DNA of 64,000 nt from Orbilia blumenaviensis (GCA_036872755.1 JAVHNS010000020.1:1-64000); one strand, 5' to 3'; positions 1-13,000 are shown, counted from the first letter of the stretch. Numbers and translations are program-made. Notes: a model not told the origin generated them from the sequence alone.

Positions 1-1123
1 TTAAATATATTTTTTAAAATTATTATTTATAATTTTATGTAAAAAATGTTTTTAATATAAAACTTTTTTATTAACAAATTATATAATAAAATATTAATTA
101 TTATAAATAAATTAATAAAAATTATTATTTTTATCTTATAAAATAATTAATAAAAAATTAAAGAATTATAACAAATTTATTATAATTATATTTTTTTTAA
201 ATATAAAATTTAATAAAAATATATTTTAATTATGATTTTTTTTTTATAAATAAATATTAATAATCAATTATAAATTAAATTAATATTAAATTAAATATTA
301 CAATTAAAATTATACTTAAATAAATAAAATTTTTAAAAAATTTATTTAAATTTTTAAAATTTACCTTTAAAATTTTTTTAATTATATCCAAAATAATTAA
401 ATATTTTTTTTATTTATAATAAAATTTATTTATAATACTTTTTAATATTTAATTACTAAATACACTTTATACAAATACTAAAAAAATAAACATCTAAAAT
501 TATTTTTTTTTTTTTATATTAAAAAAATTATTCTTAAAATTAAAAATATATAAAATTAATAAAAAATATTTATAATATTTTTATAAAAAATTTTTAATTT
601 TATAAAAAAAAATAAATTATTATTATAACAAACAATAAAAAAAAACTTTAAATTTTAAAAAAAAAAATAAAGTATATTTATTTGTATAAAATTTAAAAAT
701 TAAGTAATTTAATAAAAAATTTAATTTTTAAAAATTTAATTTATATATAATTAAAAAAAAATTTAAAAAATATTATTTTAAATTTAATATATTTAAACTA
801 ATATAAATATATAAAATATTTTATATTTAATTTTAAAAAAAACTTTTTTAGGATTTAAAAAAAATTTAAATAAAATTAAAATCAAATATAATAATTATAT
901 AGAATATAAAATTAAAAAAATTTTTAATAAATTTAATAATAATAATAAATATTTTATTTATTAAATTATTTTTTATAAACTAAAAAATAATTTTTAATAA
1001 TTAAAAAAAAATATTTTATTATAAACTATATAAAATTATTTTAGAAATAAAAACCCATTTTATTAATTTAATACTTTTACACTTAAACAAAAATAAAGAA
1101 AATTTAAAAAAAATAAAAATTAA
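1..1123 (+). pseudogene. RIP-destroyed 3' end of pol (integrase/chromodomain part)
   Basis: Positions about 1020-1123 align to the last codons of the intact pol (minus strand around 10031-10135). The C-terminal basic tail and the stop can be followed, with almost every G replaced by A. The reading frame is full of stops. The region upstream to position 1 should correspond to the integrase end and chromodomain by distance, but I aligned only the last part by eye. Confidence 0.75.
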
Positions 1124-1469
1124 TATATTTTATAAATTTTTAATTTACAAAAATATAATTTTTTTATTTAATCAATTTTTATATTTATAAATTTTTTTAT
1201 AAACATCTACTTTCACAAATATATAATTTAAACAAATATTTATAATATTATTTATCCAATTATTTTTCAATCTTTTTTAAATATTTTATTTTTTTAATTA
1301 ACAAAATTTTATACTTTAACAATATTAACAAATAATTATGCAAAAATTATATCAATAAAATAATATTATAAATTATTAAAATTAATAATTTAATATAAAT
1401 TATAACAAAATAATAAAACATAATTTAATTTAAAAATAAAAAATTATAAATATATAATAAAAAACTAAT

Positions 1470-2175
1470 TAAATTTTAAATAATATTTTAAAAAAAATTT
1501 TTTATAAAAAACACAAAATAATTTTTATCTTACTTAACAAAAAAATTTATTATATTTACTAAAATATTATAAAAAAAATTAAATATTTTATTAAATATTA
1601 ATAAATTTTTATTAGTTTTTTTTTTAATAATTAAATCATCTCCAAATATTATATTATTTTCTATAACTCTTTATTTTTTATAAAAAAAAAATTTTCAATA
1701 CTTTTATATAATTACTAAAATTTTAATAAATTAACATTTTAATTTAACCACAACAATATTAAACTCAACCAAAAATTTTATAAACTTTATCTAATTTTTA
1801 ATAACTTTTTAATATACTATTTTATATTAAATAAAAGTTTCTTCCAATTTTTTAAACTTCTTATCTCAAATTTCTATAATATAATTTATTAAAAATTTTA
1901 AATTAAAAACATCTTATAAAACAAAAAAAAACAAAAATTATTTATAAAAAATTATATTATATTTTTTTATTTTATTTTATTTATAATAAACTTTATATTT
2001 AATATTTTTTTCTAATATAATACAAATATAATCATTTATAATATAATATAAATATAAAATTATAATTTCTAAATTTTTTAATTTAAATTATTTAAAAAAA
2101 ATAGCCCTTTTTTATTTTATTTAAATACAATTTTCTAATTTTTTTTTAAATTTTTAAATTATATTTTATTGTATA
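1470..2175 (-). pseudogene. RIP-destroyed copy of the antisense accessory gene
   Basis: By distance from the LTR, and by alignment of its 5' flank near 2180-2300, this interval corresponds to the accessory gene at 8978-9676 of the intact element. It lies antisense to pol here as well. Nothing translatable remains. Its presence shows the accessory gene was already part of the family before this old copy decayed. Confidence 0.55.
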
Positions 2176-2485
2176 ATTAAAATAAAAAACTTAATATTAT
2201 TTTATATATATAAAAAAATATTTTATAATTTAAATTTTAAAATTTAATTATAATATAAATTATAATTATTTATATTTAATTTTATTTATATAAATATATA
2301 ATATAATTATAAAAAATTATATTTTTAAATATATGATTTTTTATATATAAATTTTTTTTAAACAAATTTTCTATATAATAAAATTTTATAAATAAATTTT
2401 ATATAAAAATTTTTTATTAAATTTTATTATATTTTTTTTTAATAAAAAAATCTTATATAAAAATTTTTTTTTTAGAATTTTTTTT

Positions 2486-2499
2486 AAAAAAGAAAATAA
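2486..2499 (+). other. decayed polypurine tract
   Basis: These 14 bases match the intact tract GAAGGAGGAGATAG with only G-to-A changes and touch the LTR start at 2500. They prove this LTR is a 3' LTR with internal sequence on its left. Confidence 0.85.
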
Positions 2500-3066
2500 T
2501 ATTATAATTAATTATACTAAATATATCTTAACATATTAAACATAAACCTATTTAATTTTAAATTCAACTCATAAATTAAATTTACAATATAAATATTTAA
2601 ATTATAAATTTAAAAACAAACCAAACCAAAATTAAACCATTTATAAATATATTATACCAATAATATATTTTTAAAATAAATTATGTAAAAAAATATTATA
2701 TATAGTTTAATGTGTTATATATATATAATATTTTTTGGAGTATATAATATTTAAATTTATAAATAATTTATATTTATATAGATAATATTTATATATATAA
2801 AAATTTTTAAATAATAATAATCTTAAAATTCTTTTTTAGATTTTATTAATTAATTTATTAATATTTAATATATTTTATTTACTATCTTTACTTATTAAAT
2901 TTAGTATATCTTTACTAAAAATTACATTATTTAATATTTTTATATTTAATTTAATTTATTTTAAAAAAATAATTTAAATACTTTAAATTAAAAATACAAT
3001 TAACCAAAAAACACTAGGCTGTTTTAGGAATTTCTTATTTAGGAAATACCTGGGACAGGTGTAACA
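2500..3066 (+). repeat. RIP-mutated 3' LTR
   Basis: The first 14 bases equal the intact LTR start TGTCACGGCCAGCC after only G-to-A and C-to-T changes. The last 60 bases are well preserved and end CAGGTGTAACA, as in the intact LTR. Length is 567 bp against 558 bp intact. Confidence 0.9.
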
Positions 3067-6000
3067 ATTTTTTTGGTATATATTGCATTAATTTATTTTA
3101 AGAAATAATTTTTTTTAAAATTATTATTTTTATTAGTATAGAGTTTTTTAATAAAAAATTAAATTATTTTGTTTTAATTAATTTTATAATAATAATATAA
3201 AACTTTACAACTTATTGTATTAAAAAATAATTTATATTTTAATTAATATTTAAATTATTTTTATATAATTATATAAATTTTAATATAAAATTAAATAATT
3301 TAATTTCCATAATATTAAAAAAAATAAATTTTTTAAAATTATTTATTTTTATTTTTAAATTTTTTATTTTATATATAACATTATAATCTAATAAAATATT
3401 ATTTATTTTTTTAAATAAAATAATTTTATTTTTTTTTATTAAAAATATATTATATTTTATTATAAATTATATTATTATAAAATTATTAAATATATTACAA
3501 TTTATTAATATTTTAATTTATATTGTTTTATTATTTTATAATAATGTTATTTTTATTATTAAATAATTAAAATATTTTTTTAATAATTTTGTTTTATATA
3601 TTACAACCAATATGATATTATATATAATATAAGTATTTTTTTTTTTAAATAATAAAAATTTTATTATTTTTATTATTTTTTAATTTTTTATATTATATAT
3701 TATTATAATATTGTTTTGTTATATAATTAAATTTTTTATATTTAAAACAAAAATTATTTATTTTATAATATTTATATTTATTGGAAAATAATTTTTTTTA
3801 TTAAAAAATATTTATTTTTATAAAATTTAATTAATTTAATATTAATGTAATTTACTATAATATAACTTAAATTTATAAATTATAAAATAAATTATTTCAA
3901 ATTTAATAATTTTTAATATATAAATTTTATAATTTTTTAATATAAATTATTAATTATATAAATTTTTATAAATTTTTAAATTTTTTTAATATGTTATTAA
4001 TTATAATAAAAATAATTTTTTAAATTTTTTTTTTAAAACTTTTATAATAAAAAATATATAAAATATCTTTATATTATAAAAATAATTTAATTTATAATAT
4101 ATTAAAATAAATTATATAATTAATAATTTTGTTTTTTTATTATATTTTTAAAATAATAAATTTGGTTATTTTTTTTTTATTTAAATTTTTGAAATAAATT
4201 GTAATAATTTATTTAAATGTTTTTTATATTATTAATTTTAAAAAAATTTTATTTATATTTATTAAAATTATTAAAAATTTAAATTATTTAATTATAATAT
4301 TTTATAATTAATTAAAAATAAAATTAATTTTATATTTTTTATTATTTTTAAATATTTAATAATTAAAATTAAAAAATAATTTTATTTAATAAATAAAAAT
4401 TTATATTTTATTATAATTATTTATAAATTTATTTAATTTATTAATTAACTTTATAAATTAAATAATTATAATTAAATTATTATTTTTAAATTGTAAAATA
4501 AATTATTATATTTTACTATTTTTTAAAAATCTAAAATTTAAAGATTTAGGATTTATTAAACTCTATAAAACACTTTATATTAACTTATTTTTTTTAATAA
4601 ATATTATAAATACTTACAAAACACTCATAATAATAAATTAAAAAATAATTTTTTAATATATAAAATTATATGTATAAAAATATATATATTATAATAATTA
4701 AAAATATAATTTTAATTATAATTATAAATTAAAAAATAAAAAATTATATATATAACTATTATTTATACTTTATATATTGAAAAATATATATATTATAATA
4801 TCAAATTATAATTTTTTATTATTTTTAAATTAAAAAAACTGAACTAACATTAGCCCAAAAACCAAAGTTACTTAAGTAAGTCTTCAGGTGGATTACTGTA
4901 TATTCATGTTGCCCAGACTAGATAACTCTAGCTATTGTGTTGACCTTGTTGTATTTTACGCATTACCGCGTGGGTGCGCGGCCTGATATTTGGATTATTT
5001 AAAATTTTTAAATAATTAAATTTTGTTTTGCTTAAAGAAATTTTAAGATAGTAAACAAAATTTTTAATTTAAATTATTTTTTATATTAATTTTTTTGGTT
5101 TATTGTTTTATATATTTATAGTTTAGTTATTTTGATATGTTGAATTATTTTTTGAAGTAGGTTTGAAATTGTAATATTATTGTTGTTTTTATTGTTGTTT
5201 TTGTTGTTTTAGTTTAAGATATTTGTTGGGAGTTGGAAATTTATTTGAAATTGAATGTTGTTGATTTGTTGATTAATTAAAATGGTTAGAGAAAAATTTT
5301 TATTGATTATAGTTTTGTTAGAGATTTTAAAAATGATTAGTCTGTATATATACTTTATAGTTTATTGTGTATAATTAGTTATTGGTCTTAGTTATTTTAT
5401 TTTTTTGAATATATAGATAAATAGATAAAAGATTTTTTGATATGTTTGTAATTAATTGAAATTATAGTAATAAATATATTCTTTATATTTGGTTATAAAT
5501 TTAAAAATCAGATTTTTTAAATAATTAATTTAAGTTTTTAAAATTTTATAATTAAATATGATTTTAAGAATTTTTATAAAATAATTTTATTATTGAAGAT
5601 ATTTTAGTTAAAAGGGATTTGTTTAAATATTTTGGAATAAAATAGATGAAAATAAAATAATCTAAATTTTTTATTTTATGATTTTGTATTTGTAACTAAA
5701 ATTAAAAATAGAATAGATAAAATTATAAAAAATAAAAGGGATTATATCTTTAAATACCATTATTTTATTACCAATATTAAATTATTTAATTAAATTTAAA
5801 TAATATGATTTATCAATATTTCAAAACTTTTATTTATTTTCTTTTTTATAAAAAAAAAATTTTCCTCAAAAATAATTATATATTTATTTAATTAAATTTT
5901 TATAAATTAAATATATAAAATTGATTTTAAATAATTATAAGTAGATAATTAAATTTAAATTAAAAAATATTAATTTAATTTTAATATTGTAATTATTATT

Positions 6001-8089
6001 AAGAATGTTGTTTATGGATTTTATAATTTGTTTAGTTTGTTTTTTGTGTTTGGTATGTGATTAAAAAAATAGTTTGTTAGGATTAAATACTAATAAATAA
6101 AAACTAATTTTTATATTTTAAAATAGTGTAAATAAACAATATATATGTTTATTTTATAAATTCTTGGTTTTGCAATATGGATAATAGTAATATGTATTTT
6201 GGCCATTTATTTTTATAAGTTTTTTTCTAATAAACATATCCTTACCAATTATTAATAAAAATATATACTGTTTTTGAATAATTTTGATGTAATTATTAAA
6301 TATATTAATGTTAATCTCAAGTTGTTTAAATTTTTTTATTATAGGAATAAGAAAATTGTTAAAATTAAGTAATTATTTAGATTTTGGAATAATATTTAGT
6401 AAAATAATATTTTCTTCTTTAAATTAATCAATTAAAAAAAAATTATAGTTTACTAATAAAAGTAACCAAATTAAAAAATATTTACAATTAAATAACTTAA
6501 TATTATTAATTAAAAAATAAAATTTTAAATCGCTTTTATCAAATTAAATAAGACTATTATCTTCATAATATCAACACAAAAATATATTCCAAATATCTTA
6601 TACAAAATATAAATCTAATTTTTATAATTATAATTTAATTAAATATTAAAATTATTTAACCATAATTAAATTATTAACCATATTTTTTAAACAATGTATT
6701 AAAGGTATATAATTAAAAATTAATTATAGTTTTTTATTGGAATTAAGATATTTTTTACTATATATTGAATATAATTTATTATATAAATATTTTATAAAAT
6801 AAAAATAATTATTTTTATATATATCAAAATATTAATATTACACTTTAATTAATTTTAAAAACAGTTTTTAAATAGTTTTAATATTTAACACACAAAAATC
6901 ATAATCTACATTAACATTATAAATAAATGTGAATATTAAAAAACCTTCATAAAAAATATTATTAAAAAATTTAATTTAATAAAAAACCAAACTAACTAAC
7001 TATTGAAATATTAAATTTAATTTTTAAAAATAATTTAAAAAATTTTAATATTATAATTAATCATCCATTACTAAAACATCTTATATATTATTAAATTTTT
7101 TAACTTAAATAAGATTTGGTAAATTTAATTTATTAATTTAATCTCAAAAATAAATTGAGAGGTTTTCAATATTAACTATCAATTTATTTATAATATTTAA
7201 ATTTATTTTAACTAATAGATTAAAATCTAAATAAAATAAAATTAAGTCTAATAATTCTATATTATTATTAATTAATTTTTTTAAAACACTAATATTATTA
7301 TTAAATAATAAAAAATTCTATACTTATACTTTAACCAAAATATTCTATAAATTAATAACAATAATAATTAAAAAATTATTTTTTAAAAATTTAAATTATA
7401 TTACTAAATATACCAACATATAAAACACTAATATTAATATTAATAAATTAAAATTAAATTTAATAATAAAAAATTTAAAATAAAATATTCATATTAATTA
7501 TTTATTAATACAAAATACACTTAAAACACCAAAAAGCTAAATTAATAATATTTTTTTAAATTAAAATATTAAAACCTTTAAAAATTAAAATAATAATAAA
7601 CTTTTTAATACATCAACACATCTTCCTCTATGTTTTTACAGGATTACTAAAGCCCTGCTTTTCCTTAACATACACAATAAAACAGGCATAAAAAAACAAC
7701 CCAGAAATTAACTTTTTTTAATAATATAATAAAGAATATCTTTTTTATTATTAATAAAATAATCAATAAATTCACTGTTATCATCAATAAAAAAATCATA
7801 TTAACAATAGTAACTTAAAAATCCAATCAATTCAGCCATTAAAAAAAAAAAAATTAATTATCAAACAAAATTATTAAATAATTTTGAATTTAATTTAAAA
7901 TTAAATTATAATATATCAATAAAATATAATATATCAACTATAAAAAAAATCTAAAACTATAATTAATATTTAATTTAAAATTTCTAAATATAATTAAATT
8001 AATTTTAATAGTAAATTTTATAATAAAAAATAAAATATAATTATAATATATACCCACTATCTTATTTTATTAAATTAGTTAATATTAAA
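3067..8089. other. A+T-rich RIP desert with two GC islands
   Basis: No gene is supportable here. Composition is extremely A+T-rich. Long blocks keep G but almost no C (about 5085-5640), or C but almost no G (about 6430-7600), as if deamination struck one strand at a time. Two short islands escape: 4857-4985 and about 7621-7705. They may be remnants of other repeats, but I could not identify them. Confidence 0.8.
4857..4985. other. unmutated GC island in the desert
   Basis: About 130 bp of balanced composition, including the GC-rich run ACCGCGTGGGTGCGCGGC, interrupts several kilobases of A+T-rich sequence. No ORF and no match to the LTR at 8095-8652 was seen. It could be the terminus of another repeat family or a short RNA or regulatory relic. 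Confidence 0.4.
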
Positions 8090-8094
8090 CTAAT
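8090..8094. repeat. target-site duplication CTAAT (left)
   Basis: CTAAT directly precedes the LTR that begins at 8095. The same five bases follow the other LTR at 17285-17289, the expected 5-bp duplication made by a Gypsy integrase. Confidence 0.92.
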
Positions 8095-8652
8095 TGTTAC
8101 ACCTGTCCCGGGTATTTCCCAAATAGGAAATTCCTAAAACAGCCTAGCGTTCTTTGGCTAATCGTATTCTCAATCTAAAGTATTCAGATTATTCTCTCAA
8201 GGTAAGCTGGGTTGAATATAGAGATATCAAATAGTGTAACTCCTAGTAAGGGGATACTAGGTTCAATGGGTAAAGGTAGTAAACAGAGTGTATTGAGTAT
8301 TGATAAGTTGACCGATGGAGTCTAAGAAAGAATCCTGAGACTGCCATCGTTCAAAGGTCCTTATATACATGAGCGTCGTCCATACAAATGTGAATCGTCT
8401 ATAGACTTGGGCGTTATGTGCCCCGGAGGGCGTTATGTGCACATAACGCGCCAAGCCACACATAACGCTTTCTGCATGGTTTGTTCTGGGAGTTGTGTTG
8501 TCGGCACAACACAGTCCAATCCGTCTCTTTTCTGGTATGGTTTTCTCCCGCCGGATATTTATAATAAAAATCATCTCGGTGTGAGAAACAGCCTGCGAAA
8601 ACGGACTCATGTTTGACACGCCAAGACATACCTAGTATGGCTGGCCGTGACA
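8095..8652 (-). repeat. 3' LTR of the Gypsy element
   Basis: 558 bp, reading TGTCACGGCC to GGTGTAACA on the minus strand. It holds a TATA-like GTATATAAGG (minus, 8359-8368) and four copies of the decamer GCGTTATGTG (8411-8420, 8430-8439, inverted at 8440-8449 and 8459-8468). It also has an inverted repeat TGTGTTGT/ACAACACA (8494-8513). The small open frames inside the LTR are not credible genes. Confidence 0.97.
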
Positions 8653-8666
8653 CTATCTCCTCCTTC
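8653..8666 (-). other. polypurine tract
   Basis: On the minus strand the 14 bases GAAGGAGGAGATAG lie immediately before the 3' LTR. This is the expected primer for plus-strand DNA synthesis, and it is also recognisable in the decayed copy. Confidence 0.9.
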
Positions 8667-8977
8667 AAGGGAAACTCCCAAAAGGGAAATTCCCATGCGG
8701 GATCTTCTCGCACATAGGAGATGCAACAAAACTGGGTAAAGGGCCTTTGTACAAAATTCGTCTACAAAATTCTACCGTACGGGAAAACCGTCTGGGAGAA
8801 ATTTGTGTACAAGAATTCTCGTGTCCGAAGGCTTAGCCTTCATGATCACGTTACATGATTATGTAATCAAAATCAAACATAAATAACTGCAATTCGCACC
8901 ATAACTAAATTTCAAAACTTAAACCACAAAATATTCTTTCATACATACAAAATAATATCAAATCTTTCATTCTGATC

Positions 8978-9676
8978 ATGCAACGGAGCGCCATTCAAAA
9001 ACCTAAAAAAAGATCAGAGAATCGCGTCCAAGCAAAACGAAGAAGGGCCATCTTTCTTGAGCGGTTCAAGTCAGAAGGTTTAGAGGCTGCAGTTCCGTGT
9101 TCACACTGCGTCGCGAACGGTCATATTTGCGTCATGTTGGAAAAGAGCATCAAGTGCGAAGTCTGTCATAGACAGGGCAGAGTAGGAAAATGCAATGCAA
9201 TTCCTTGTAAGTGATTTTTGTTTTTCTCCGCTTTGTGGGGTGTTTCTAATCCAAAATCTTTAGTGGATCGTATTGCGGAAATTCGAGACAAGAAGTTCAA
9301 AGAATTGGAAGAAACTTCTGCTCGGTATGAAATAGCACATCAAAAAGTCATCGAAGGTCAGACAAAGCTCACAGAGCTTCTGGCTGAGTTCAACACTGTT
9401 GCGGCTGAATTAAAACGTCAATCCACTGAGGCTTCAGTAATCGCGCGGAAGTATCGAGAATCTCTTCTTCATGAAGAACAGAGAGTCATAGAAAATGATA
9501 TGATATTCGGAGATGATCCGATCGTTGAAGAAGGGGCTGGTGAAGGTTCGTCAGCGCCTGATGAGGTGCTTGACTTCTTCTGCGACATCCCAGCGGATGC
9601 GGTGGATTTTTCTGCTGGGTGGGATGAGAGTTATCTCGCGTTTTCCATGGAGGATTTCCTTCAGAGTACTATCTGA
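8978..9676 (+). CDS. antisense accessory protein of the retrotransposon (Cys-rich head, coiled coil)
   Basis: Two exons, 8978-9206 and 9264-9676, are joined by a 57-bp intron (GTAAGT donor, CTAAT branch-like site, TAG acceptor). Splicing removes an in-frame stop and keeps the frame, giving 213 aa. The first ~35 residues are basic. Residues ~40-74 form a Cys-rich module (CSHC, then CVML, CEVC and a final C). A charged helix follows (~78-140), then an acidic tail rich in D, E and F. It runs opposite to gag-pol, between pol and the LTR. The Cys module plus coiled coil resembles small zinc-cluster-like proteins common in some fungi; function is unknown. I recall antisense accessory genes being reported in a few fungal Gypsy elements but cannot verify homology here. 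Confidence 0.75.
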
Positions 9677-10030
9677 AACTTTGGCTGGTTTCCTGTCATG
9701 TATTCGTAACTTCTCATTTTCAAATCAAATCATGCCTTGTTATCTTGCTATGATTCGCGCTGAGTCGTTGACTCCAATAATTCGTGGTATCGCTCTATCG
9801 ATACAGCTTCTGCGCAGTCGCTCGTTAGCGCGGCCAGAGTACAGGGTTCTGCTGGTTGAGGAAATAAGGTATCTGGAGAGGGTCGAAGAGTGGTTGGACG
9901 ATCAACACCGTAGGTGTCTGTTCAGACCGTGTGTCTGTGGAGGTGGATGTTTGTAAAGAAAATTCGTAAGTGTAGGAACTGGTTGGGTAGAGAGGCCATA
10001 TCCTTGTAGGTCGAAAATCTACAAAGTATG
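9677..10030. other. spacer between convergent accessory gene and pol
   Basis: 354 bp between the accessory gene stop and the pol stop. The plus strand keeps an open frame to 9956 (ending CVCGGGCL) that is offset from the accessory gene. It could be an unpredicted extra exon or chance coding. I see no independent start or splice support. Confidence 0.4.
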
Positions 10031-13000
10031 CTAATCTCTATTTTTCTTAGGTCTTCCTCGTCCTCGTTTAGGTGCAGGGGCATCAGGTTGATGGGGTGGG
10101 TCCCTGTTCCTAAGGTAATCCTGTATAGTTTGTGGCGAAATATTTTCTTCTGGTTGCCAAGAATCGTCTTCTGGTCCGTAGGGAGCAGCCCAACGAATAA
10201 GGTATTCGTTGTCGCCGTTAGGTCCGTCAAGGATTCTTTCAACTTCGTATTCCGCGTAGTCGTCGTATTCGATTTCAATCTCGTTCGGGTCTTCTCTGAG
10301 TCCTGGAGGGGCTCTTTCTAAGACTGAGACATGAAATGTCTTGTGTATCCGTGTTGGTCCAGGTATGTCAAGTTCAAAATGGTGCTTTCCAAGTTTCTTC
10401 TTGATTACGTATGGGCCAAATTTCTGAAAATCAAGTTTTTTATTAGGTCGCTTGGTTTTCAAGTTTCGTGCAAGCAGATATGCTTTATCTCCTTCTTTAA
10501 AATCTGGGGCTTCCTCCCGTCGTTTGTCGTAGTAATGGCTCATTCTTTCTTGTGAGAACTGAAGGTCTTTTACGAGAATATTATGAGCATTCTTCATTGA
10601 TTTCATATGTTCTTCAGCTTCGGGGACAACTTCTTTCGGCGTGAGAGGGGGAAGAATAGCCTTAGGCGTCCATCCTCTCAGTACTTCGTACGGGGTGTAC
10701 TTAGTAGTTGAATGTTGAGAAGTGTTGTAGGTGAATTCTGCCATGGGTAGAAGGGGTATCCAATTATTTTGAGCGTAGTTGAGGAAGTTTCGAAGGTAGA
10801 TTTCAAGGGTTTGGATGAGTCTCTCGGAGGCTCCGTCCGTTTGAGCGTGACCTTTGGTTGCAATGTTCAATTTAGTACCAGTTTGGTTCATAATTGACTG
10901 CCAATATTTGCTCGTAAAAAGAGGGTCGCGATCAGAAATGTGTTTTCGTTGGATTCCATATTTAGAGAAAACATGGTTGTGGTAGACTTGTTGTAATTCT
11001 TTGGCTCCCCATTGGCTATCCCATGGGACAAAAATAGCAACTTTTGTCAACTTGTCCGTGATAACCAATATTTCGTCGTACAGCTTGTTGGTGAGGGGGT
11101 CTCGTGCTGGAGGCATTCCTTGTACAAAGTCGTAAGTAATAACTTCGAAGGGTGCACTTGGTACGTCGTGTGGTTGAAGGGTTCCGTAAGGTTTGTGTCG
11201 GTTAGGCTTGTTTCTGCAGCAAAGATCGCAAGTTTTGATGTATTCTTCGATCTGCTTTCTCATCTGAGGCCAGAAATAAGTCTTTGTGATAAGTTCCTGA
11301 GTACGGTCAATTCCAAGATGACCATGAGCTGGGTGATCGTGGTGTAAAGAGATGATTTCTTCTTGAAGTTTCTTAGTTGGGATGTAGAACGAGTCTCGAA
11401 ACATAATAATTCCGTCGACTAATTCAAAGTGAGGGGGTGTATCTTCTTTCTTCAAGATCCGTTGTGCAACAGGGTCTTGTTCATAGGCTTTGAGGACTTT
11501 CTGTCGAAGATCATCTTCGATATTGTGTTCTGTCAGATTCAGGGATTTATTGATGAGAATCTGGTCCTTAGTATCGCCATATTTGAGAATTGCTCCTTTG
11601 TCAGGTTCAACGCCTTTGACAAGGTCTGGTCTCCTGCTTATCGCATCTGCGAGAGCATTCTCTTTTCCTTTAAAGTGTATTATCTTCATGCTATATTCGC
11701 TGAGGAGTTCCCACCATCGAACTTGCCGTCTGCTAAGTTCCTTCGTGGTTAGGAAGTAAGTGAGGTTCTTGTGATCGGATAGAACTGTGAAAGGTTCTTT
11801 GCTTTGGAGGTAAACGCGCCATTTTCGACATGCTTCTACAATAGCCATCAATTCCTTGTCATGAATAGCGTATCGCAGTTGCGTAGCATCGAATTTGTGA
11901 GAGATGTAGGCAATGGGGTACCATTGTTTGTCCTTATGGAGTTGGAGTAAGCAGGCTCCTAGCGCTGCTGTAGAGGCGTCGGTTTCAATCTTGATAGGTA
12001 ATTTCGGATCGTAAAGTTTGAGAATGGGGGCGGAGGTAAATGATTTTTTCAGAGTTTCAAAGGCTTGAACTCTTTCGGGCGTCATTTCAAACTTCAGTTG
12101 TTTCTTGGTGAGTTCGGAAAGCGCTGCTGACATGAAGCTGTATTTCCGAATAAATCGTCGATAATAATTGCAAAGTCCAAGAAATGACTGCACTTCTTTG
12201 ACATTCTCAGGGAGAGGCCAATCTTGAATGGCTTGAACCTTCTTTGGGTCCATCTTAATTCCATTCGAGGTGACTATGGCTCCTAAGAATTCGCATTCAG
12301 TAACAGCAAATTCTGACTTGTCTAGCGCCACACGTAGGTCGTAGTCCCGGAGGGATTTCAACACTGCGTTGACGTTTTCCTTGTGTTTTCCCAGCGTCTT
12401 GCTGAAAATCAAAATGTCATCTAGGTAGACAACACAAATGACATCTATGTGCTCTCGAAGCACATGGTTCATAAAAGCTTGGAAAGAAGCTGGTGCATTG
12501 GTTAGCCCAAATGGCATAACCAAGTATTCAAATAGACCGTAGCGGCATCGAAAAGCCGTTTTCCATTCTTCTCCTGGATTTATCCTGATATTGTAGTAGG
12601 CATTGATAATATCCAATTTGGTGAAGTAATTTGCTCCTGTTAAGCGATCGAAAGACTCGCTTATCAGTGGTAGGGGTCCAGTGTCTTTGATCGTAATGTC
12701 GTTCAAGCTTCTGTAATCGATACATATTCGCAGTTTTCCATTAGGTTTTGGTACGAATAGTATAGGGTGTCCTGCGGGTGAGTTAGAAGGTCGTATGAAT
12801 CCATTGCGAAGGTTTTCGTCAATGTATTCGCGTAGAGCCGCAGTTTCTTCTTCTGTACATGCGTATATAGGTAGAGATTTTGGTTGGGTTCCTTCCTTTA
12901 GAGGGATATGATGTGTGAATTGATTGATTTTCGGTAGGGGGTCCCTTTCGTCTGGGGGCTGAAAGACCAATTTATTATCTTCGAGAATCCAATCTGGAAT

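Larger units (their letters stand above)
1..3066 (+). mobile_element. RIP-destroyed Ty3/Gypsy copy (3' part), cut by window edge
   Basis: This A+T-rich stretch is a decayed copy of the element intact at 8095-17284, lying in the opposite orientation. Read on the plus strand it follows the intact element's minus strand almost base for base, with the differences I checked being nearly all G to A or C to T. The match covers the end of pol (stop equivalent at 1121-1123), the spacer holding the antisense accessory gene, the polypurine tract (2486-2499) and the 3' LTR (2500-3066). For example, the intact TTGATATTATTTTGTATG appears near 2190 with only G-to-A changes. The 5' part lies outside the window. 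No open frame survives. Confidence 0.9.

Noticed and set aside
8263..8619. 118-aa minus-strand and 69-aa plus-strand frames in the LTR, repeated at 16895-17251
   Set aside because: They lie entirely inside the LTR and are duplicated only because the LTR is; no domain or start context supports them.
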